Below are positions 17,301 to 23,454 of a DNA stretch of 32,737 nucleotides, in pieces. Location: positions 1 through 32,737 of the forward strand of contig JBBRQP010000029.1 in assembly GCA_038226175.1 (NCBI GenBank), given 5' to 3'. The notes under the pieces are model-generated. The model made no database searches and was not told the DNA's origin. It was given only the letters and a program-made list of their open reading frames with translations. A program made the translations under genes and the position numbers. Each line of letters opens with the position of its first letter. The first letter of the stretch is position 1. The DNA comes from JBBRQP01 sp038226175 (GTDB taxonomy: Bacteria > Cyanobacteriota > Cyanobacteriia > Gloeobacterales > Anthocerotibacteraceae).

Positions 17301-17415
17301 TCTGGGCTTAGCCTTGGTCAAACGAATTGTCGAACAACTTGCTGGCATAATCAGTGTTGAGAGTGAAAATGGTAAAACTACATTTACTGTTGTACTGCCT
17401 CTAGAGTCTTTTTGA
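14341..17415 (+). CDS. Orphan multi-PAS sensor histidine kinase
   Basis: A 1024-residue soluble kinase with no transmembrane segment. Six PAS/PAC units follow each other at about residues 25-135, 145-265, 275-395, 400-520, 525-645 and 650-775, five of them ending in the PAC-like DITERKQ or DITEQKE motif and the last in DITARKRAE. HisKA carries H812 in STVSHELRTPMTNIK; the ATPase has an N box (LLNNACKYTR) and G2 (GGTGLGLALVKRI). The G1 box is unusual: VTNFGTVIP has Asn-Phe-Gly-Thr where DxGxG is normal, a variant seen in some cyanobacterial kinases. GTG 14341 follows gtgaggga. No response regulator is adjacent, so its partner is unknown. The end overlaps lpxA by 15 bp. Confidence 0.9.
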   Translation: MHTILNQPFDENHPAKPMPIASQQGEEKFRAIFDNAIDAMVISNDYGQYLDVNLAACNLFGLARAQLVGRYIGDFVDLDYDLPKAWTEFQKAGHLRAEIRLTRLDGQVRYAEAASTANILPGQHLAVLRDITQRKQTERQLSEIENRYASLVELLPAVTYIAELEPMAPWYFVSRHIEKLLGFSPETWLANPALWYQRLHPDDRDRILVASCACQISGQAFCEEYRLLTRDGRVIWCRDEGIVLPDGPDGKSLMQGFIFDITERKQAEEILKESEERHRFFYENNPIMCFTLNTEGIILSVNQFGMAQLGYQSDEMVGKSVLDIFYPEDRATALAQLELSLLNPTVTHSWELRKVCKDGSVIWVREIDRIVTDIQGQTLILIACEDITEQKEAQDALYRSEQHLTLHVQQTPLGVIEWGLNCEVIAWNPGAEAIFGFRRAEILGQQGSKLLLPESAQQQVAQAWQDLLTQQGGTRVTNENITKTGQVILCDWYNTPLVDNDGQVIGVASLVQDITERQQAQQALSQSEERYRKLMETAKDAILIANGNTGLIIAANLQAEQLLKRPVSQILGRHQLELHPLHLRQSYQELFDQHMTDGGFVGEILIQDAQGQQITVEASSSIFEVDGVPFIQGIFRDITERKQTELALRQTEEKYRSIFEHIVEGIFQTSPEGRYLSANPALARIYGYDSPHDLSTRISNIATDVYVDPQRRAQFVTQIAVCDRVANFESEVRRVDGVIIWVSENTRAVRDEQGVLLYYEGTLEDITARKRAEYLQQAADQQKLALERATIQMEELKKLNQLKDDFLSTVSHELRTPMTNIKMAIHLLQGTAPERQAAYIKILDAECRREIQLINDLLDLQRLEAGTKQLSLEIIDLRCWLDSLLTPFYDRCQERQQNLQVIISPELTTLRTDSQILERGIVELLNNACKYTRPHGLIELKVMSGISVIIFEVTNFGTVIPAHELSRIFEKFYRIPNSDPWGQGGTGLGLALVKRIVEQLAGIISVESENGKTTFTVVLPLESF

Positions 17416-18267
17416 ACTAGGAGCAGGCTCATCTTCTGCTTCTGGTTGACCTTTGATCGAGGGCGGAATCGGCCCACGGCGGCGGTCAGAGATCGAAACT
17501 GCCAAGAAGTTACGCAGATGATCGACTTCTGCATTCGCTGGAAACTGCGAAAGAGCATCAAGAGCTTCTGCTAAGGGTTGATCAGAACGATAGAGTAAAC
17601 GGTAGGCTTTACGGATCAGTAAATAGCCTTCGGTATCATCTGCGATACCTGCGCGCTCAAGACCAACACTATTGATACCGCGTACCCGCACTGGTTGCCC
17701 TTGAACCATCATAAAAGGCGGCACATCGCGTTCGACCCGCGACATCGCACCAACCATCGAAAGTTTACCGACATGGACAAATTGGTGAAAGCCTGACATA
17801 CCGCCGAGTACGGCTCTGGATTCGATGGTGACATGACCGGCTAAAGCAACGGCGTTAGCAATGACAATATGATCGCCTAGACAGCAGTTGTGGGCAATGT
17901 GGACATAGGCCATAAATAAATTGTGGCTACCAATGACCGTAGCTTCATCCTCATGGGTAGCGCGATTGACCGTCACACATTCACGAATCCGATTGTGGTC
18001 ACCAATGATGACCTTAGAGGGCGCGCCCCGGTATTTGAGATCCTGAGGTTCGCCACCAATCACAGCACCAGGACTAATGCGATTATGGCTGCCAATCTCC
18101 GTCCAGCCTTCGATTACCACATGGGCCATGACTTCGGTGCCGGCCCCAATTGTCACGTGCTCACCAATCACACTGTAAGGGCCAACAGTCGCAGTAGAGT
18201 GAATTTTGGCGCCGGGATGGACGACCGCAGTGGGGTGGATCATGGGGAGCAACATAGAATGACTCAT
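17401..18267 (-). CDS. lpxA: UDP-N-acetylglucosamine acyltransferase
   Basis: LpxA adds the first 3-hydroxyacyl chain in lipid A synthesis. The 288-residue protein is a left-handed beta-helix of hexapeptide repeats (IHPTAVVHPGAKI, TVGPYSVIGEHVTIGAGTEV), with the conserved catalytic-region HNLFMAYVHIAHNC near 114-127 (His of AHNC), and family segments GMSGFHQFVHVGKLSMVG and QGQPVRVRGINSVGLERAG. The ATG at 18267 overlaps the fabZ stop by 1 nt (TGATG); ATG 18243 (MIHPTAVV) is an alternative start. The C-terminal tail (about 265-288) is charged and extends past the usual end. lpxB is not downstream, and the 3' end overlaps the PAS kinase. Confidence 0.95.
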   Translation of the reverse strand: MSHSMLLPMIHPTAVVHPGAKIHSTATVGPYSVIGEHVTIGAGTEVMAHVVIEGWTEIGSHNRISPGAVIGGEPQDLKYRGAPSKVIIGDHNRIRECVTVNRATHEDEATVIGSHNLFMAYVHIAHNCCLGDHIVIANAVALAGHVTIESRAVLGGMSGFHQFVHVGKLSMVGAMSRVERDVPPFMMVQGQPVRVRGINSVGLERAGIADDTEGYLLIRKAYRLLYRSDQPLAEALDALSQFPANAEVDHLRNFLAVSISDRRRGPIPPSIKGQPEAEDEPAPSSKRL

Positions 18268-18746
18268 CAGAGGCTAGACCGTTCAACCAGGGCAAAGTTC
18301 ATATCCGCTTCACCGACCAAAAGACCGTCAACCTCGGCTCTCCCCCTCACTGTACCAAAGCGATTACGTTTCAAGGCAATGACTTCGGCGCGCATAATGA
18401 CCTTATCCCCAGGTACAATGGGTCGGCGAAAACGGGTGCGTTCTGTACCCGTAAATACGGCCAAACGTTCATCTTGTAAGGACTTAATCACCAAAAAGAC
18501 ACCCACTTGCCCTACCGCTTCTAAGAGTAACACTGCGGGGAACAGCGGCATACCAGGGAAATGACCAGTAAAGAAATTTTCGTTTACAGAAACATTTTTG
18601 ATGCCAATACAGTAATCATGGGGAACATACTCCAAAATTCCGTCTACAAACAAGAAAGGATAACGATGAGGTAAGACCTGTTTGATGGCCTCAGTATCGT
18701 AGATGACTTTAGACGGTGAATTCAAGACAATCGGACGGTCATTCAT
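18267..18746 (-). CDS. fabZ: 3-hydroxyacyl-ACP dehydratase
   Basis: FabZ removes water from 3-hydroxyacyl-ACP in fatty acid elongation and shares substrate with LpxA. About 159 residues. Active-site His sits in LPHRYPFLFVDGI and Glu in FPAVLLLEAVGQVG, with the family FTGHFPGMPLFP between. The start is ATG 18746: its ATGAATGA overlaps the lpxC stop by 8 nt, which indicates coupled translation. A longer frame to 18800 exists, but would bury 18 residues with no family match inside lpxC. The lpxA start overlaps its stop. Confidence 0.95.
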   Translation of the reverse strand: MNDRPIVLNSPSKVIYDTEAIKQVLPHRYPFLFVDGILEYVPHDYCIGIKNVSVNENFFTGHFPGMPLFPAVLLLEAVGQVGVFLVIKSLQDERLAVFTGTERTRFRRPIVPGDKVIMRAEVIALKRNRFGTVRGRAEVDGLLVGEADMNFALVERSSL

Positions 18747-19563
18747 GGTGATCCAACAGAAGGTAACGCAGACGGCGGGCAAGTTGCCCATGTAGCTCAT
18801 GGCCTGCTTTGTAGGCTACCACATGGGCTTGTACGGTAGCACCTGTCAGAGCCAAATCTCCTAACAAATCAAGAGTTTTGTGGCGGGCAGCCTCATCAGG
18901 CCACTGCGGTTGCTGCCCAACCCAAGTCGTCGTATCGGCAACCAAAGCGCATTCTAGCGAACCACCTTGGATTAAGCCGAGTGACTGTAAGATTTTGATC
19001 TGAGCCAATGTCGTAAAGGTACGCGCCCCAGCCAGTTCTAGGCTAAAGGTCGCTGGCGTAATCACCCAAGAAGTCCACTGTACCCCAATCGCTGTTCCCG
19101 GAAAATCAATGCCATAGGTCAGCCGCAAGCAGGTATCAGGAAATGCTGCCACAAAGCGGTCGCCATCATGGACTGTAACAGGTTGGGTGATCACAAGCAC
19201 ACGCGCCCGTTGGTCTTGGATCTGCAGTCCTACTTGCTCAATAGCGCGAACATAAGGTAAAGCCGAACCATCTAGGATCGGGAGTTCTGCACCTTCTAGT
19301 TCAATTAGACAATTATCAATACCCATACCGATCAGGGCGGCGAGTAGATGCTCAGGCGTGCGCACCGAGAAATGTTCTCCGCTCAAGCCAGTGGATAAGG
19401 CTGAGGGCTTGACCCAATCGACCAGTGCCGGCAAGTGTGCTGCCCCTTGCCGAAATTGTCGTCCATGATCAACTGGTGCTGGGCTTACAGTAACTTTAGT
19501 CCTAAGTCCACTGTGCAGAGCAAGGCCAGTTAGCGTAAAAGGCTGGGCAAGCGTTTGCTGCAT
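18739..19563 (-). CDS. lpxC: UDP-3-O-acyl-N-acetylglucosamine deacetylase
   Basis: LpxC performs the first committed step of lipid A synthesis. The 274-residue protein begins with QQTLAQPFTLTGLALHSG and carries the zinc ligands: His in TPEHLLAALIG, and His/Asp in DEAARHKTLDLLGD; the general-acid His is in AHVVAYKAGHELHGQL. It is shorter than the proteobacterial enzyme by about 30 residues, as in other cyanobacteria. bamA ends one base before its start codon, and fabZ overlaps its stop by 8 nt. Its operon mates show that this organism makes a lipid A-type outer membrane. Confidence 0.95.
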   Translation of the reverse strand: MQQTLAQPFTLTGLALHSGLRTKVTVSPAPVDHGRQFRQGAAHLPALVDWVKPSALSTGLSGEHFSVRTPEHLLAALIGMGIDNCLIELEGAELPILDGSALPYVRAIEQVGLQIQDQRARVLVITQPVTVHDGDRFVAAFPDTCLRLTYGIDFPGTAIGVQWTSWVITPATFSLELAGARTFTTLAQIKILQSLGLIQGGSLECALVADTTTWVGQQPQWPDEAARHKTLDLLGDLALTGATVQAHVVAYKAGHELHGQLARRLRYLLLDHHE

Positions 19564-21417
19564 CTAAAACTTTTCACCTAAGCCAAAGTGAACTTGACTA
19601 CCGCTGGTCACTGTATTGAGACCCAAATCAATGCGTAAAGGCCCTAAAGGTGACTGTAAACGGAAGCCAAATCCGTAACCCAAACCGCTTCCCGGTTTAC
19701 CCCGCACGATTGCCGGAGACCCTAGCACAGAAGCTGCGCTGCCCAAATCTGTCCCATAATCTAGGAATAAAACCCCAGAAATTGGATCAAATAGCGGTGT
19801 CCTGATTTCGGCAGTATTGGTCATGAAGCTCCGACCAGTACCGAGAGTCCCCTCAAAAAAGCCACGCACCGAGTTGTTACCCCCTAGTGTAAAGGCTTCA
19901 TAGGGCGGGAAAAGACCCAAAATCGTTCCTAGACTGGTATTGAACGCTAAAATCTGCTGTCCATCCCCAATCGGTAAAAGCCCCGGTGCTGGCGTAAAGG
20001 TACTGTAGTCAGCCCGTAATCGCGTATAAAATGCCCCACTGAGCACAGGAACCGTTTGATCAAGTCCATAGCGCAAAAAAGAACCCCGGGTCGTCGTGGT
20101 CAAGCTATCGCGCGTATCTCGTGAAACACTCGACTCGAGCGCAAAAATATTATCAGTATCCGTACCACTAGCGGTCAAAGGGTTACCTAACTGATCAACG
20201 ACGTAAGATGAGCCCAAATAATCCCGTAGCTGTACCCGCTCTAAGCGACTACCTAAAGTACCACGCCAACCGTCAGCTAGGGGACGCGCAAAGGTAAGAG
20301 ATGTGCCCAGTCGATTTTCTCGGGGTAACCCTGCGCCATTCGGCAAGCCAATATTCTGATCAAAAATATAGCTAAACGTATTACGAGCATAAATACTGGT
20401 GTTGAGACTGGTGTGATAGGGATCAGAGTTGAGCCAAGGGTCAGTGAAGTTGATATTAAATTGCGTCTGTTGGGTGCCTACTTGCAAGTCAAGTCCAGCC
20501 TTTTGACCGTTACCACCGAGGTTTTGCTCTTGATAAGAGAGCGTACCAAACAGTCCCCCAATCGAACTAACGCCGCCGCCTGCTCCAAGAGAACCTGTAT
20601 TTTTTTCTTCGATTTTGAGGGCAACAATCACTTTTTTATCATCTTTGCCAGGATTAAGCTCTAGACTGACATCCTTAAAAAGATTGAGTGCAAATACCCG
20701 TTGTAATTCAAATTGAATGCGGTCACGGTTAAAAATATCACCGGGTTTGGTGGTTAATTCACGCGTAATAACATAGTCTCGGGTACGGGTATTGCCCTTG
20801 ACTCGGATCTCTTCGATTTCCCCTTCAGTAATGCTGAGATTAACCTGACCATCAGGGGTAGATTGAACATCGGTGACCTTGGCTAAGACATAACCTTGGC
20901 TTGCGTACCACTCTTCTACATCTTTTACACCCTGCTGTAACTTGCCATAGTTCAGGGTTTTACCTTTTTGCTCCGCAAAAATCTTGTCTATCTGTTCTTG
21001 GGGTAAGATTTTTAGTTTAGTGGTGGGGACGACTGTGGTCAAAGCCGGATTAGGCACGACATCAAAGGTAACCCGTACCCCTAGTGGGGTATCTTGAGGG
21101 TTGGCCTTGACATCCGAGAAATAGCCTGTTGCAAAAACTGCATTGATATCTTCTTGTAGCTGTGAACGGGTGGTAGTTTGACCGGGACGGGTTTTAATTA
21201 CTTTATAAATTTGTGATTCTAATTCAGCATTGAGCGGTGTTTTAGCTTTAGATTGCACCACTTGCACTTCTGCTACCAAAACCTTGACTTCAGGCTGCGG
21301 TGGTGCAGGCGTCGTGTCTGCAGGAACTGGCTCGGGCGCGGGCGTCGTGAGCGCAGGCTGTGCCGTCACGGGTAGAGCCGCAACTAACATCCCAAAAATC
21401 AAAAACTGCCAACGCAT
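19564..21417 (-). CDS. bamA: Outer-membrane protein assembly factor BamA/Omp85
   Basis: A 617-residue precursor. The signal peptide is MRWQFLIFGMLVAALPVTAQ, then a Pro/Ala/Thr-rich linker (about 21-45), POTRA domains (about 48-280; for example GYFSDVKANPQDTPLGVRV and ITEGEIEEIRVKGNTRTRDYV) and a 16-strand Omp85 barrel ending in LGPLRIDLGLNT and the terminal Phe (GLGEKF) typical of the beta-signal. The VRGFFEG in GGNNSVRGFFEGTLG matches the conserved VRG(F/Y) of loop 6 in Omp85 proteins. It inserts beta-barrels in the outer membrane. It is the first gene of a compact operon with lpxC, fabZ and lpxA. Confidence 0.93.
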   Translation of the reverse strand: MRWQFLIFGMLVAALPVTAQPALTTPAPEPVPADTTPAPPQPEVKVLVAEVQVVQSKAKTPLNAELESQIYKVIKTRPGQTTTRSQLQEDINAVFATGYFSDVKANPQDTPLGVRVTFDVVPNPALTTVVPTTKLKILPQEQIDKIFAEQKGKTLNYGKLQQGVKDVEEWYASQGYVLAKVTDVQSTPDGQVNLSITEGEIEEIRVKGNTRTRDYVITRELTTKPGDIFNRDRIQFELQRVFALNLFKDVSLELNPGKDDKKVIVALKIEEKNTGSLGAGGGVSSIGGLFGTLSYQEQNLGGNGQKAGLDLQVGTQQTQFNINFTDPWLNSDPYHTSLNTSIYARNTFSYIFDQNIGLPNGAGLPRENRLGTSLTFARPLADGWRGTLGSRLERVQLRDYLGSSYVVDQLGNPLTASGTDTDNIFALESSVSRDTRDSLTTTTRGSFLRYGLDQTVPVLSGAFYTRLRADYSTFTPAPGLLPIGDGQQILAFNTSLGTILGLFPPYEAFTLGGNNSVRGFFEGTLGTGRSFMTNTAEIRTPLFDPISGVLFLDYGTDLGSAASVLGSPAIVRGKPGSGLGYGFGFRLQSPLGPLRIDLGLNTVTSGSQVHFGLGEKF

Positions 21418-21479
21418 AGGGCCATCAATGCAACATCCGAAAAATTATAACATGCACGCTGAACGCCTCATCCTAGACC

Positions 21480-21794
21480 ATGGCTCAGGTGGATTACAAT
21501 AAGGAAGCGGATACATTACCTGAGGTTAACCCTGCTATGTTGCAAATTGTTCTGTGGGCAGTGTTAGCTTTTGTTGCCATCAGTGCAGTGTCTGTTGTTT
21601 TTAAGCTAGGGTTTTGGCTACTCACAACAGCACTATTTTTGTTATGGATTTATTCATTAACGGACATTATTTTATTAAGTGATCAGTCCTTGGTCAAGAA
21701 GTTACTGTGGGCCGCAGGGGTGACTTTTTTACCGACCATCGGTTCCTTAGCCTGGTTTGCCCTAAAACCTGCCGCTACCCGCTTGCTTTCTTAA
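21480..21794 (+). CDS. Small membrane protein, PLDc_N-like
   Basis: A 104-residue protein with three hydrophobic segments (near 21-41, 46-66 and 76-96). The motif IYSLTDIILLSDQSLVKKLL followed by WAAGVTFLPTIGSLAW resembles the PLDc_N domain, two helices found alone in small bacterial membrane proteins. Function unknown. It is divergent from bamA across 62 bp and convergent with folE. Confidence 0.65.
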   Translation: MAQVDYNKEADTLPEVNPAMLQIVLWAVLAFVAISAVSVVFKLGFWLLTTALFLLWIYSLTDIILLSDQSLVKKLLWAAGVTFLPTIGSLAWFALKPAATRLLS

Positions 21795-21805
21795 AAAAAG
21801 TGTGA

Positions 21806-21836
21806 CAGCTCCCTGAGCCAAAAACCCTGAGAGCTG
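21806..21836 (-). terminator. Candidate intrinsic terminator of folE
   Basis: Past the folE stop on the minus strand, CAGCTC pairs with GAGCTG (8 bp with one mismatch if extended), and a run of seven T follows 6 nt later (complement of 21792-21799). The loop is long (19 nt), so this is tentative. Confidence 0.35.
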
Positions 21837-21848
21837 ACCCTACTTAGT

Positions 21849-22469
21849 TTAGAAACTTGACTTGTGACGAATCAGATTGAGAAATTCATCGCGGGTTCGG
21901 TGATCGGTACGAAAAGCTCCCACCATAGAGCTAGTAACTGTCCAAGAGTTTGATTTCTGCACACCGCGCATGACCATACACATGTGACTTGCTTCGATCA
22001 CAACAGCAACGCCTTTAGGCTGCAAAATCTGATCGACAGCTTCAGCAATTTCGCGGGTCAGACGTTCTTGCACTTGTAAGCGCCGGGCATACATCTCGAC
22101 AATGCGCGCTAGTTTGGACAAGCCCAAAACTTTTTGATCAGGGATATAGCCCACATGGGCGCGTCCAATAAAGGGCAGCAGGTGGTGCTCACACAGACTA
22201 AAGACGTCAATATCTTTGACTAAGACCATCTCATCGTGGCCCACATCAAAGATGGCATCGTTGACCAAGGCTTCTAGAGATTGGGTATAGCCCTGCGTCA
22301 AAAATTGCATGGATTTTGCTACCCGCTTCGGGGTTTTGAGTAATCCTTCCCGATTGGTATCCTCACCAATACCCCTAAGCAGCGTGTGAACCGCATCCTC
22401 CATATCAGGAATAGGGTTTTCGGGGTGATTATTCAAGCCAGTTTCCAAACGTTCGGGCGCAAAAGTCAT
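21849..22469 (-). CDS. folE: GTP cyclohydrolase I
   Basis: FolE opens the folate (and pteridine) pathway by making dihydroneopterin triphosphate from GTP. 206 residues, usual length. The zinc-binding motif SLCEHHLLPFIGRAHVGYIP (about 91-110) and the second ligand in ASHMCMVMRGVQK are clear, together with REGLLKTPKRVAKS near the N-terminus. A second folate gene, folB, occurs at 2451-2831. It stands alone between a small membrane protein and an SDR. Confidence 0.96.
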   Translation of the reverse strand: MTFAPERLETGLNNHPENPIPDMEDAVHTLLRGIGEDTNREGLLKTPKRVAKSMQFLTQGYTQSLEALVNDAIFDVGHDEMVLVKDIDVFSLCEHHLLPFIGRAHVGYIPDQKVLGLSKLARIVEMYARRLQVQERLTREIAEAVDQILQPKGVAVVIEASHMCMVMRGVQKSNSWTVTSSMVGAFRTDHRTRDEFLNLIRHKSSF

Positions 22470-22516
22470 CGTGGTACTCCATCAAGGTTCATGAACAACG
22501 CACAGCCAATCAAAAA

Positions 22517-23245
22517 CTACAAGGAACCCGCTACAGGCATCAAAACCACTTCCTCAAGGGTTGCCTCAGTGGGCAAAGTAAAGACATGGGTGATTACCTG
22601 AGCCACACTAGCGGGGGACAGCATACGTTGACGATCAAAGCCTTCTCCTAGATCATCCCACAAAGCCGTATCCACTGCTCCGGGGCAGACCGTAGAAACA
22701 CGGATCTGGTCAGCCCGCAGTTCTTGCCCTAGCGTCCGCCCCAAAGCCAGCAAACCAAACTTACTCGCACAGTAAGCTCCCCAATCCGGGAAAGTCTGTT
22801 TGGCTGCAATTGAGGCCACATTGACAATGACCCCGCCGCCATTATGCCGCAGATGCGGAATAACGATCTTAGTCAATGCAAAAACAGCCGTTAGGTTAAT
22901 CGCCATCACCCGCTCCCAATCAGCAAGACTAGTTTCCATAAGGGGTGCCACATGAACAACCCCTGCATTATTGACCAGACCCGTAATGGTTCCTAACTGG
23001 GCGGTAATTTTTTCAATTAAGGCCGCTAAGGCTGCATATTCGGTCAAATCCTGACAAAAAATAGCGGATTTGCCGCCAGCTAAGGCCACAGCTTCTTGGG
23101 TAAGGTGCAAACCTGTAAGCGAGCGTCCAACTAAAGCCAACGTAAAACCCGCCTCAGCTAGTGCTAGCGCCGTCGCTCGCCCAATGCCACCGCTTGCGCC
23201 TGTCAGCACTACAACACCGGAGAACTTGACCACACTGACTACCAT
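22517..23245 (-). CDS. Short-chain dehydrogenase/reductase
   Basis: A 242-residue classical SDR. The NAD(P)-binding motif is VLTGASGGIGRATALAL (about 13-29), NNAGVVHVAP (about 90-99) follows, and the catalytic site is S...YCASK, with VNVASIAAK upstream and GAYCASKFGLLALG. The substrate cannot be told. ATG 23245 (MVVSVVKFSG) is the start. It lies 47 bp upstream of folE on the same strand; a shared function is not evident. Confidence 0.85.
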   Translation of the reverse strand: MVVSVVKFSGVVVLTGASGGIGRATALALAEAGFTLALVGRSLTGLHLTQEAVALAGGKSAIFCQDLTEYAALAALIEKITAQLGTITGLVNNAGVVHVAPLMETSLADWERVMAINLTAVFALTKIVIPHLRHNGGGVIVNVASIAAKQTFPDWGAYCASKFGLLALGRTLGQELRADQIRVSTVCPGAVDTALWDDLGEGFDRQRMLSPASVAQVITHVFTLPTEATLEEVVLMPVAGSL

Positions 23246-23441
23246 ATCTGTATCTCATTATATGAGAGGAAGCTAAAGCGTGTAAGTCTCACGGATACGC
23301 GCCTGATTTCATAACTTTTGCAGATTCAACATTGTCGCAAACAGGGTAAGACAGTACACTTAATCACTAAATTGCCTGCTATCTGCCAATCAATCCAATC
23401 GGTGTGATCGGCATGTTACGTTAAGGCGTGGGCTGTTTCGC

Positions 23442-23447
23442 AAGGAG
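23442..23447 (+). promoter_or_regulatory. Ribosome-binding site of the WD40 gene
   Basis: AAGGAG, 7 nt before GTG 23455. It favours 23455 as start over the in-frame GTG 23428, which lies ahead of this site. Confidence 0.6.
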
Positions 23448-23454
23448 CCAAGCG

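Noticed and set aside
18747..18800. N-terminal extension of fabZ
   Set aside because: Would lie inside lpxC; the ATGAATGA overlap gives a clear start and the extension has no FabZ similarity.
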